This document shows positions 53,925-60,536 of a stretch of DNA of 64,000 nt, piece after piece. The stretch is from positions 1-64,000 of the forward strand of contig JAQTME010000006.1 of the NCBI GenBank assembly GCA_028714535.1. The letters are read 5' to 3'. This stretch comes from Candidatus Iainarchaeum sp. Its GTDB lineage: Archaea > Micrarchaeota > Micrarchaeia > Anstonellales > Bilamarchaeaceae. The stretch's first letter is position 1. Each line of letters opens with the position of its first letter. The notes under the pieces are model-generated. The model saw only the letters and a program-made list of their open reading frames with translations, was not told where the DNA came from and did no database searches. The translations under genes were made by a program, and so were the position numbers.

Positions 53925-54331
53925 TCTTTCCTCACCGCCACGAACAGGAGCAACAGCACTATGCCGCAGCCTATCAGCGCCATTTTCAGCATGTCGTCTT
54001 CCTGTTCCTTGATCGTACGCCCTACTCCAGCCACTGCGGTCTGGACTGCTGCACCCGCTCCGGTCACGACGCCTACAGCTGCACCCGTGACCTTGGCCTC
54101 CACGCTGTTGATGGTCTGCTGTGCACCAACCACGGCTCCGGTTACGGCACCTGTGGCTGCGGCCACGGTGCTCTGCAGGGGTTTCCAGATCAGGGCCCCC
54201 AGGTCCTGCTCAATCTTAGAGACGCCCGCCTGGATGGCGTTCATGAGTGACTGCGCAATCTGATCAAGCGACCAGAAGGGGAAGGGCCGGATTGTATAGA
54301 CATTCGGCAGCCTAATGTCCAGGGGGTTCAT
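53921..54331 (-). CDS. Virion membrane protein with C-terminal TM
   Basis: A 136-residue protein. The central Ala/Gly/Val-rich amphipathic stretch (about 55-105) is followed by one TM helix (MALIGCGIVLLLLFVAV) near the C-terminus. Alternating small residues are common in viral internal-membrane proteins. Function unknown. Confidence 0.6.
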   Translation of the reverse strand: MNPLDIRLPNVYTIRPFPFWSLDQIAQSLMNAIQAGVSKIEQDLGALIWKPLQSTVAAATGAVTGAVVGAQQTINSVEAKVTGAAVGVVTGAGAAVQTAVAGVGRTIKEQEDDMLKMALIGCGIVLLLLFVAVRKE

Positions 54332-54335
54332 GAGA

Positions 54336-54806
54336 TCACGACCCTATGAAGCCAGGGCCATACCGTGAATTGAGGTCTGCGATATTCGCCTGCCTCGCGG
54401 CTTCGCGCTCAGAGGCCGAGGCGTGAGCCCCGCCTATGTCCACCAAGTGAGAGCCACCGCCCACATCGGTTACCCGGGTAACGAGAGGATTTCCGCCGAC
54501 ATTTGACTGTATCGGCGTTCCAGGTCCCTGGGTCCTTGCAATCTGCGCGGCTGCGGTCGCTGCCGCTCCTGTCCCATGTGCGGCCACGTAGCCGGCCGTG
54601 CCGGCACCGTAGCTGTCAGGCGCAGGCGTCGGGTTGGTGAGGCCGGCGCCGGTATTCGCGTCACCCTGGGAGGCTGCACTGGCCGTGCTGCCGGTTATGC
54701 CCGAGCCAGCGGCGCTGGCGTCGCTGCCCGGCTTCTTGGAAAAGTAAATCGCGGCCAGGGCTACAACCCCGGCCACAACAACCAAAATCGCTGCCGCGCC
54801 CTTCAT
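54336..54806 (-). CDS. Virion membrane protein with N-terminal TM
   Basis: A 156-residue protein with one N-terminal TM (AILVVVAGVVALAAIYFS) and a Gly/Ala/Ser/Thr-rich linker. The C-terminal HASASEREAARQANIADLNS resembles the ASEEEHEAARQANLKRMGKA end of the protein at 57853. It overlaps the capsid gene by 4 bp. Probably a membrane-associated virion protein. Confidence 0.6.
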   Translation of the reverse strand: MKGAAAILVVVAGVVALAAIYFSKKPGSDASAAGSGITGSTASAASQGDANTGAGLTNPTPAPDSYGAGTAGYVAAHGTGAAATAAAQIARTQGPGTPIQSNVGGNPLVTRVTDVGGGSHLVDIGGAHASASEREAARQANIADLNSRYGPGFIGS

Positions 54807-55666
54807 GCCGGGGGCGCCTCGGTGTAGAACACGTAGAGGCTCAGGGTGTCCGCTGTACCGTTGATGAGCTTCAGCACGGTCCTGTCGCTTGCAACGAACG
54901 GAGTCACGGGCAGGAGGAGATAGCCCGAGATGTGCGCGGCGCCCCTGGCCGTGTCCAGGTATTGCTGGAGGTCGGCAGTCAGGAGGTCGTGCTCCTCACC
55001 ACCGGCCGCCGAAAAGACAGCTTCGGTCAGGTATGCCTCGGTCAGGCCCAGCGCGATCGCGGTGATCCTCTTTCCACGCGGAAGGTAGGACGCGATGCTG
55101 TTGGTGCCGATTGCAAGGGAGACGGTCGTCTTGGTGACACCTTCGGTCACATCAGTGCTACCGTCGCGGTACATGCCGGTTACTGTGAAGGTGACTGATG
55201 CCCCGGTGCATCCGGAGGTCGCCAGCACGGAGTACGGCGCATAGACCACCTGGATCTTTGCCGGGAGGTCCTTGCTGTCCACGCTCCACTGGAGCACGAA
55301 CTGGTTTGTCTCGGCGGTGTTCTGCACTGCGCTGGCCCAGCTCTCGCTCTTTCCGTACCTGGAGCTCAGGTACTGGAGCAGGTTGAGGTCCGTGCCGTTG
55401 ATGGACTGGGAAATGTTCTTCCCCGAGCGCGTGAGGATCCGGATCTCAGCTATCGCCCGGTTGATCGTCTGCGCGCTGGACAGCGTACCGGCTGCGGTCA
55501 CGCTCAGCTGCACGCTGAAGCCGACCAGGTCGCCCAGGTTTGGGATCTCTATGGCCGTGCCGTTCTGCTGAGCCGCGCTCAGCGCCTTCGTCTCAGCCAT
55601 TATTGACTTTGAGCGAAGCGTCATGTCCCCGTTCTTTGCCTTGTACTGTCCGTAAAGTCCTGGCAT
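54803..55666 (-). CDS. Probable major capsid protein (double jelly-roll candidate)
   Basis: A 287-residue, beta-rich protein without cysteine clusters or TM helices. The ATG at 55666 follows GGTGA. Two successive domains are visible. One (about 25-140) has IEIPNLGDLVGFSVQLSVTA and ends near QFVLQWSVDSKD. The other (about 145-285) has VTFTVTGMYRDGST, KRITAIALGLTEAYLTEA and SGYLLLPVTPFVASDRTVL. The size is close to the smallest double jelly-roll proteins such as PM2 P2. Two-domain structure, operon position and the linked A32-type ATPase support the call; the fold itself is inferred. Confidence 0.65.
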   Translation of the reverse strand: MPGLYGQYKAKNGDMTLRSKSIMAETKALSAAQQNGTAIEIPNLGDLVGFSVQLSVTAAGTLSSAQTINRAIAEIRILTRSGKNISQSINGTDLNLLQYLSSRYGKSESWASAVQNTAETNQFVLQWSVDSKDLPAKIQVVYAPYSVLATSGCTGASVTFTVTGMYRDGSTDVTEGVTKTTVSLAIGTNSIASYLPRGKRITAIALGLTEAYLTEAVFSAAGGEEHDLLTADLQQYLDTARGAAHISGYLLLPVTPFVASDRTVLKLINGTADTLSLYVFYTEAPPA

Positions 55667-55671
55667 GTTTT

Positions 55672-56034
55672 TCACCCGGCCCTCATCGAAATCCCTTTCG
55701 TCAGGTCCAGAATTATCCCCGCACTCGCGGCCCATTTTGCCGCCACCAGGATCGCAGCTGCGAATGCCGCGCCCAGGGACAGTTTGAGGCCGATGTCGTT
55801 CTTGAACACAGTCATGAACACGGCCGCGAGAGCAAGTGAAATCACCAGCTGGAGCTCCTGCGTCCAATTGGCCAGCTGCGGCACAACCTTTGTGATCATC
55901 GGCATCACGTAAACAGTCAGTACGCCGACCACGGCAGCCCCGCCGAACATCCACAAAACGTCAGCTAAAAGAGAGGTGCCCAATCCCGGGATTTTCTTGG
56001 CCGCTTCGACGGCCCCAGAAACAACATCAGTCAT
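55672..56034 (-). CDS. Three-TM membrane protein, first gene of structural operon
   Basis: A 120-residue protein with hydrophobic segments at about 22-45 (ADVLWMFGGAAVVGVLTVYV), 62-78 and 86-105. Unknown role, likely an internal-membrane virion protein. Its promoter lies just upstream. Confidence 0.65.
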   Translation of the reverse strand: MTDVVSGAVEAAKKIPGLGTSLLADVLWMFGGAAVVGVLTVYVMPMITKVVPQLANWTQELQLVISLALAAVFMTVFKNDIGLKLSLGAAFAAAILVAAKWAASAGIILDLTKGISMRAG

Positions 56035-56058
56035 ACTGAAGGGTGCGGATTAGGATGG

Positions 56059-56070
56059 ATTTATAACCCC
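56059..56070 (-). promoter_or_regulatory. Promoter of the structural operon
   Basis: TTATAAATC on the minus strand, centred about 28 nt before the ATG at 56034. It probably drives the genes from 56034 down to 51995. Confidence 0.6.
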
Positions 56071-56074
56071 ACCA

Positions 56075-56113
56075 ACGTCGGAGAAATCAGGAATTCTCGG
56101 GTTGTTCCGACGT
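56075..56113. promoter_or_regulatory. Candidate operator upstream of the structural promoter
   Basis: Perfect 8-bp dyad ACGTCGGA / TCCGACGT (56075-56082, 56106-56113). Another TCCGACGT is at 56175-56182, and ACGTCGG recurs in the RHH/AbrB divergent promoter at 60482-60488. Confidence 0.45.
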
Positions 56114-56130
56114 GGAAGCCGGGTTTTGCT

Positions 56131-56754
56131 TTATATACCCCTTATCGGCTCTGGACCATGTATCTGGCACCTGTTCCGACGTACGGGGTCGCTCCTGGGC
56201 CAGTACAGGTACTGGTACGGGCGCAGCCTTTGCATGAGCTCGGACGGCTTCATTCCGTCGGTGGCCGGCATGTAGGCGTCCACCTGGTCCAGGGCCGAAC
56301 CGCAGACTGAGAAGACGATCAGGTGCTGGCACTGCCGGATCAGGGGCGCCATGCCGACGAAGTCCTGCGCCAGGAGGAGGGCCCCGACGTGCCTATGCCG
56401 GCCGCGCCGTATCAGCGTGAGGAGATTGTCCGGTATGGAATTCACGCCGACGTAGTCCATGACCTCCGGGACCGTGAAAACCCTCCGGCCACGTGCAAAT
56501 ACGACGTTGCAGACGTGGGCGAATTGCGCCTCCTTGTCCGCACGGCCCTCCTGGAAGGGATCGTAGGCTATGGCTTTCTGCCTCCAGTCCACGGCCGCAA
56601 GCCGGCTGACTGCCCCGGGGAACTCGCCTTCAGTGTCATAGACGAAGTACGGGAAGCCCCAGCCCTGGAGAAGGTACTTGGCCAAGGCTGTCTTCCCGCA
56701 CTCGCTGGGGCCGATTATGAGCGTTTTATCCTGAAGGCGGAACAGGGGCAACAC
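56131..56754 (-). CDS. HerA/FtsK-superfamily genome-packaging ATPase (A32-like)
   Basis: A 207-residue P-loop ATPase, the size of viral A32-type packaging enzymes. Walker A is GPSECGKTA (about 15-23). FVYDTEGEFPG and the AIAYDP strand follow. The Walker-B-like RRVFTVPEVMDYVG keeps Glu97, but the preceding Asp is Pro. The HerA-type sensor is GALLLAQDFVGMAPLIRQCQHL (Gln130). It would pump viral DNA into the capsid. GTG start at 56754; overlaps the preceding gene by 29 bp. Confidence 0.82.
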   Translation of the reverse strand: MLPLFRLQDKTLIIGPSECGKTALAKYLLQGWGFPYFVYDTEGEFPGAVSRLAAVDWRQKAIAYDPFQEGRADKEAQFAHVCNVVFARGRRVFTVPEVMDYVGVNSIPDNLLTLIRRGRHRHVGALLLAQDFVGMAPLIRQCQHLIVFSVCGSALDQVDAYMPATDGMKPSELMQRLRPYQYLYWPRSDPVRRNRCQIHGPEPIRGI

Positions 56755-57460
56755 CTATCGCAGCTGCGGCCGCCGGCGACTTCTTGCTCATGTCGGCCTG
56801 GACCTTGTCCCAGGCCTTCTTTGCAGCCGGGAACCTCGACGCTACGAACATGCCCTCGATCACCAGGATGTCGCCCCAGAAGATGAGGTCGGCGTACGTC
56901 ATGTCCTTCACGTACTTCAGCGCGATCCTCCGGCCCAGCCGCCCGAACTGCTTACGCTCAACGTCGCTCAGTGGTTTCTCCAGGGCCGTGGCCGGGAGGT
57001 CATGGAGGTACAGATAGAGCTCCGCGACCATATCCCTGAGCTCCTGGAGGTCCTGAGCAGAGATCACATCAGACGCCGCGTCCCCGATCTCTGAGATTGT
57101 TTCTGGGAATTCCTGGACTTGAGGCGGTGATGCCTGGCCCTCCTGGGCCGGCTGTGCCGCCGGTGCAGCTGGAGGCGGCGGCATCTGTTCAACCTTCAGC
57201 ATGTCATCTATTGGTACATCCTCAGGCTTCGTCGGTAGTTCTGACGTGGAAGCCGGTGCCGGGCTTTGTGCATTCCCGGGTTTTGATTTTTCCTGTGCTT
57301 TCGCTGTGCCAGCTGAGGAATTCCCGGTTTTTGCCAGGAACTCTTTATACACATTTTCCGAGTGCTTACGACCGGCATGGGCCAGTCTTGCGGCCTCCTT
57401 TGGATTTTTCCCCTGGCTGTACAGCTCAAGTAGCTGCTGTTTTTTGGTTGTCGATTCCAT
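56726..57460 (-). CDS. HTH protein with Pro/Ala linker
   Basis: A 244-residue protein. The N-terminus (residues 1-40: LLELYSQGKNPKEAARLAHA) looks like a resolvase-type helix-turn-helix. A long Pro/Gln/Ala-rich linker leads to a helical C-terminal domain (VERKQFGRLGRRIALKYVKD). Unknown; DNA binding linked to packaging is possible. Confidence 0.6.
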   Translation of the reverse strand: MESTTKKQQLLELYSQGKNPKEAARLAHAGRKHSENVYKEFLAKTGNSSAGTAKAQEKSKPGNAQSPAPASTSELPTKPEDVPIDDMLKVEQMPPPPAAPAAQPAQEGQASPPQVQEFPETISEIGDAASDVISAQDLQELRDMVAELYLYLHDLPATALEKPLSDVERKQFGRLGRRIALKYVKDMTYADLIFWGDILVIEGMFVASRFPAAKKAWDKVQADMSKKSPAAAAAIGVAPVPPSG

Positions 57461-57710
57461 CAGTCTTCACCTTCACAAATTCCTTCACCAGATCGCCCAG
57501 CTTCCCGCCCACGTACACTCTGCCGAGAGCCGTGCCGTCCGCGTCTGCTACGTTGATCATGAGCTCATACTTCCCGGCGCCGGTGTCCAGGACCTTCACG
57601 CCGCCGCTGTCCACGTGCTTTTGCAGCAGCTTCCGGATCTCCCCCTTCATGATCGCCTCGATGTCGATACCGAAACGCCTGGCGACCTTCACTGCCTTGT
57701 CAGTATCCAT
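57426..57710 (-). CDS. Small alpha/beta protein
   Basis: A 94-residue protein: an N-terminal helix pair (AVKVARRFGIDIEAIMKGEI) and a beta segment (GKYELMINVADADGTALGRV). Unknown. The C-terminus overlaps the next gene by 35 bp. Confidence 0.6.
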   Translation of the reverse strand: MDTDKAVKVARRFGIDIEAIMKGEIRKLLQKHVDSGGVKVLDTGAGKYELMINVADADGTALGRVYVGGKLGDLVKEFVKVKTDGIDNQKTAAT

Positions 57711-57856
57711 CGTTCTTCCTCCATGTGCTTTTTCAGCGATGATCTCCAGTGCTGCACTGTGGCCAGGGTCTTCTTTGTCTGGAGCTCCGGGTGCCGATGG
57801 AGCTCGGCCAACTGGCCCATCGCACCCAGGATGATCGCGTTGTTGCGATCACTCAT
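57689..57856 (-). CDS. Small protein (55 aa)
   Basis: MSDRNNAIILGAMGQLAELH, then a basic helix ending HMEEERWILTRQ. The start overlaps the preceding stop (ATGA at 57853-57856), and its own end overlaps the next start, which supports translation. Unknown function. Confidence 0.6.
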   Translation of the reverse strand: MSDRNNAIILGAMGQLAELHRHPELQTKKTLATVQHWRSSLKKHMEEERWILTRQ

Positions 57857-58182
57857 GCTTTCCCCATCCGCTTCAGGTTGGCCTGCCTGGCCGCTTCGTG
57901 CTCCTCCTCACTGGCCGGAGGGCGCGTGCTCAGGATCTTGTCCCCGGTCGCCACTGTGTAGCGGACCGTGAGGGGATCGCCGTCCACGTCAATCTCTATC
58001 GGCGTGTTGGGACCCTCCCTCAGAAGGATCGCGGCAACCTGGCCGGCCTTCGTGACCCTCGTCTGGCCGTTGAAACTGACGCTATGCGGCTGCTTCAACA
58101 GCTCGTCCAGATCTGCTTTGCTAAGTTCCATTTTCACCAGCTCCTCCAGGAGGGGCCTGCGCTCCTCCGTGAACATGATCAT
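57853..58182 (-). CDS. Small hypothetical protein
   Basis: A 109-residue protein with an N-terminal helix (LLEELVKMELSKADLDELLK), a small beta region (IEIDVDGDPLTVRYTVATGD), and the tail ASEEEHEAARQANLKRMGKA, which resembles that of the 54336 protein. Unknown. Confidence 0.6.
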   Translation of the reverse strand: MIMFTEERRPLLEELVKMELSKADLDELLKQPHSVSFNGQTRVTKAGQVAAILLREGPNTPIEIDVDGDPLTVRYTVATGDKILSTRPPASEEEHEAARQANLKRMGKA

Positions 58183-58331
58183 TCCCCATAGAGCGCCCTG
58201 GCCTCCTCAAGGCCTGAACGCGCCTGGCGCACGGCCAGCTGGCCAAGGGTCAGGCTGATCGTAACGCCGTTCTTGTTCGTGAAAATCAAAAAGAGAAAGG
58301 AATCTCCCGGGCCCTGGAGGTCGAGCATCAT
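58179..58331 (-). CDS. Small hypothetical protein (50 aa)
   Basis: The ATG at 58331 overlaps the previous stop (ATGA). The protein has a strand-rich start (SFLFLIFTNKNGVTISLTLG) and a helical end. A longer upstream start would overlap the neighbour fully. Unknown. Confidence 0.55.
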   Translation of the reverse strand: MMLDLQGPGDSFLFLIFTNKNGVTISLTLGQLAVRQARSGLEEARALYGE

Positions 58332-58540
58332 GGTTTCGGCCTCCGTGCCAGGATACCGGCCAGACGGCTCCGTAGTTGGCGGTACTCCCACTCACTCAGA
58401 CGGCTCAGCCTGGGCGTTGCAGACCACCAGCTCGCAGGTGCCGGAATTTCTCCAGGCACTTCTTCATAGAAAAACAACGCCGCAAATGGCCTGCCGAACC
58501 AGATCCGCTCAGTCGCAAAAATCTTTTCCAAAATGTTCAT
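58328..58540 (-). CDS. Small hypothetical protein (70 aa)
   Basis: MNILEKIFATERIWFGRPFA, then a Trp/Arg-rich C-terminus (WEYRQLRSRLAGILARR). Basic. Starts 11 nt after its upstream neighbour. Unknown. Confidence 0.55.
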   Translation of the reverse strand: MNILEKIFATERIWFGRPFAALFFYEEVPGEIPAPASWWSATPRLSRLSEWEYRQLRSRLAGILARRPKP

Positions 58541-58550
58541 AGTGCATCCC

Positions 58551-58865
58551 TCAGTCTATGCGCGTGATCGCGTTTCCTTCGAGGCCGGTGATCAACTTCC
58601 GGATCTTCGCCACGGCCTCCAGGACGGCCGTGTGGTCCTTGTCGTCCAGCTTCTTTTTGTTTGCCAGCAGCAGGTACCTCTGCATATTATCGAGGTTGCC
58701 CTGGACCTTCAGTTTCGTCTCCTCCAGGCTGAGTGCGTGGCCGCGTTTGACAGCCACGGCCTGCTCCAGGATCAGGGAGATGTCAGAGCCGCAGTAGTCT
58801 CTGGTCGCTTTGCTGACCCACACATTCCCCTTCACTTTTTCTTGTCCGTTGGCTGGTCGCCCCAT
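58551..58865 (-). CDS. Helical hypothetical protein
   Basis: A 104-residue, mostly helical, charged protein (SLILEQAVAVKRGHALSLEE, DHTAVLEAVAKIRKLITGLE). A GGTGA precedes the ATG. It is the first gene left of the cruciform/iteron region and may encode an initiator or regulator, but no motif supports this. Confidence 0.55.
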   Translation of the reverse strand: MGRPANGQEKVKGNVWVSKATRDYCGSDISLILEQAVAVKRGHALSLEETKLKVQGNLDNMQRYLLLANKKKLDDKDHTAVLEAVAKIRKLITGLEGNAITRID

Positions 58866-58878
58866 CGTTTCACCGGGT

Positions 58879-59165
58879 TTTTTCCTGAATTTCCTGACTG
58901 TTTTCCTGAAATTCAGGAAAATACTTCCGCTCTGAAAAACATGAGTTTATAGCCGAAATTCGGCGGTAAACTCATGCAGACGCCGCCGCCTACGACGTAG
59001 TAACTACTACGCCGTTACAACGACCGTGACACTGCGCTTGGACGAAAGGTCCAAGAGGGTGGTCTGGAGGGGTTTTACTCCGAATTTCGGCGGTAAACCC
59101 CATGCGTGTTATCGGAGGTTTTTTCCTGATTTTCCTGAATTCCTGAATTTCCTGACTGAATTTTC
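58879..59165. other. Iteron/cruciform region, candidate replication origin or control region
   Basis: TTCCTGA-type iterons lie at both ends (58882-58921 and 59121-59159). Two related palindromes lie between: arms 58940-58949/58967-58976 around GCCGAA-A-TTCGGC, and arms 59069-59077/59094-59101 around CCGAA-T-TTCGG. Both share the inner TTCGGCGGTAAA. A perfect TTTTCCTGAA-A-TTCAGGAAAA (58901-58921), CGTAGT-AACT-ACTACG and CTTGGAC-N5-GTCCAAG lie within. The interval 58866-59074 has no gene; the right iterons overlap the C-terminal codons of the next gene. Confidence 0.6.
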
Positions 59166-59284
59166 GCTTGCTTCAGGACCTTGAATTTTTGATTGCCGCA
59201 TTTTTTGCAGCGGACATCGTACTGTGAGACTGGCGCCTGGCACTTTGCACAGATCCACGTTTTCTCAGGTGCTGGTCCATTCAT
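59075..59284 (-). CDS. Zinc-ribbon protein
   Basis: A 69-residue protein with a clear CxxC..CxxC ribbon (WICAKCQAPVSQYDVRCKKCG) near the N-terminus. A low-complexity C-terminus is encoded by the iteron block. Similar rubredoxin-like ribbons occur in archaeal viral regulators. Unknown function. Confidence 0.65.
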   Translation of the reverse strand: MNGPAPEKTWICAKCQAPVSQYDVRCKKCGNQKFKVLKQAKIQSGNSGIQENQEKTSDNTHGVYRRNSE

Positions 59285-59311
59285 AGCATCGCCTTCTGTG
59301 GTGATCTCAGC

Positions 59312-59561
59312 TCACGCTTTCGCTTTGCACTCCGGGCACGTGCCCCATTTCACGCCTTCCTTCTCCTGTTCGCAGGTCCTGCACTTCTTGAGCTCTGTCG
59401 ATTTCTCTTTCCGGGGGGGGGGCGGCTGGCCCTGCAGCTGCAGCAGGGATGGCCCTGCGTTTCACATAAGCGAAGTACGCCTGCACGTCCTCGGGCAGGC
59501 CTTCGACCTCGGCCACATCTCCAGCATCGTCCAATCTCACTCTGACCTCGCCTTTTTCCAT
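59312..59561 (-). pseudogene. Zinc-ribbon protein frame-split at a 10-C run
   Basis: The start MEKGEVRVRLDD (ATG 59561, after AGGAGG) reads to the Pro tract encoded by ten C residues (G run at 59413-59422). Beyond it the same frame gives no recognisable domain and ends at 59307. The neighbouring frame gives KCRTCEQEKEGVKWGTCPEC, a perfect zinc ribbon, ending at 59312. A run of nine C would join them. This is either a sequencing/assembly error, a real mutation or phase variation; the intended product would be about 82 residues. Confidence 0.6.
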
Positions 59562-59565
59562 GATC

Positions 59566-59808
59566 TCAATCCTCCTCATCGTCGCCGCTTTCGTCCCAGA
59601 TGCATGTGCAGCTGCTCAACAGTTTTCCGCACCAGGGGCATCTCGGCTCATCAATTTGGCGGGCGCCACCAGCCGGCAAAGTAGTGAGAGGCGGGAGTGT
59701 CAGCTGGTGGCACCGTTCGCCAGGAGGATGAGGAGAGCCGGCAGACTGCAACGGTGCTCGACATCCAGCTGCCGGGTCCCCTATCCTCCCATGCGCGTGA
59801 AATTTCAT
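59566..59808 (-). CDS. Small protein with CPWC motif
   Basis: An 80-residue protein with RCPWCGKLLSSCTC, a possible zinc site, and an acidic end (DESGDDEED). The ATG overlaps the previous stop (ATGA). Unknown. Confidence 0.6.
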   Translation of the reverse strand: MKFHAHGRIGDPAAGCRAPLQSAGSPHPPGERCHQLTLPPLTTLPAGGARQIDEPRCPWCGKLLSSCTCIWDESGDDEED

Positions 59809-59978
59809 GGAGCTGCCTCGCTCGGCAAAACATTCTCACAGGCAGCCAGGAACAGGGCTATGTCGTTGAAATGCCCAATGTACTCTGCCGCCTTGGATCT
59901 AGGAAACGCCTTCATAACTTCTGTCAGCGCTTCACTGCACGACTTCGCTTCCTCCTTCGATGCTTTTCCCTGTGTCAT
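59805..59978 (-). CDS. Small helical protein (57 aa)
   Basis: MTQGKASKEEAKSCSEALTE onward, helical throughout. ATG at 59978 overlaps the previous stop (ATGA); longer frames upstream lie over other genes. Unknown. Confidence 0.6.
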   Translation of the reverse strand: MTQGKASKEEAKSCSEALTEVMKAFPRSKAAEYIGHFNDIALFLAACENVLPSEAAP

Positions 59979-60103
59979 AAAACCATCTCCGTGATCGCGG
60001 CGGCCAGCTGGCCGCGTTTCTCCGGCGTTGAATAATTGCTCGGGCTGATGTGCGGGACGACGTTGTTGAGGGCGGCCACACAGGCACGCAGAGGGACGTT
60101 CAC
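59975..60103 (-). CDS. Small protein (42 aa)
   Basis: GTG start at 60103 follows GGAGG and overlaps the previous stop (GTGA). MNVPLRACVAALNNVVPHIS onward. Unknown. Confidence 0.55.
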   Translation of the reverse strand: MNVPLRACVAALNNVVPHISPSNYSTPEKRGQLAAAITEMVL

Positions 60104-60288
60104 TTTTTGGCCTCCGTGTGCTCTTTGTGGAATTTGTAACCCATTTCGGCGATGAACGCATCTCTCCATTCTTCGGCCGCCTGCTCATACTTCACAGCGA
60201 GACGCGCGTAGTACATCCAGTAGCAGAGCGGCCGTCTGCATCGTCTTCCGTTCACGATGGAGCATGGAATAGACGGGATGTCTTTCAT
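60100..60288 (-). CDS. Small Cys/Tyr-rich protein (62 aa)
   Basis: IPCSIVNGRRCRRPLCYWMY at the N-terminus has three cysteines; the C-terminus is basic. ATG overlaps the RHH gene stop (ATGA). Unknown. Confidence 0.6.
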   Translation of the reverse strand: MKDIPSIPCSIVNGRRCRRPLCYWMYYARLAVKYEQAAEEWRDAFIAEMGYKFHKEHTEAKK

Positions 60289-60431
60289 GAGCTCGCCTTC
60301 TTTTTGAGTGTATCCAGTTCGTCCAGGAGGACGTTCAGCGCCGCATCGTCTGGGAGTGCAGGATGTGGTTTGTGCTTGCGAAAACGAGCCTTAGTCTGCG
60401 CGGAAACCCGGAGGGATGTTATTTCATTCAT
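60285..60431 (-). CDS. Ribbon-helix-helix regulator
   Basis: A 48-residue protein with the archaeal viral/plasmid RHH pattern: strand TSLRVSAQTKARFRKHK, then DDAALNVLLDELDTLKKK. First gene of the small-protein operon. Its ATG lies 27 nt from a TATA box (TATATAAA, about 60453-60463), so leaderless. Probably represses the divergent promoter region. Confidence 0.7.
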   Translation of the reverse strand: MNEITSLRVSAQTKARFRKHKPHPALPDDAALNVLLDELDTLKKKASS

Positions 60432-60536
60432 GCGCGTATATTTTCATTAATGTTTATATACCTTTCATTTTACGCCGTTGAACGTCGGTAGATACATTTA
60501 AATATATTTTTATATATGTTTAGCACAGGTGATAAC
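60432..60536. promoter_or_regulatory. Divergent promoter region between RHH and AbrB genes
   Basis: Two AT-rich TATA elements: GTATATAAA (minus, about 60458) for RHH, and ATTTTTATATATG (plus, about 60507) for AbrB. Between them is ACGTCGG (60482-60488), the same core as at the structural promoter. Layout resembles a lysogeny switch. Confidence 0.55.

Noticed and set aside
58882-59159. Repeated TTCCTGA units as a CRISPR array
   Set aside because: The units are short, uneven in spacing and partly within a gene; no 23-37-bp repeats or unique spacers. They behave like iterons.
59413-59422. Programmed frameshifting at the C run
   Set aside because: No downstream stimulator structure is apparent, and a ten-base homopolymer is a more likely source of error or slippage; kept only as an open possibility.
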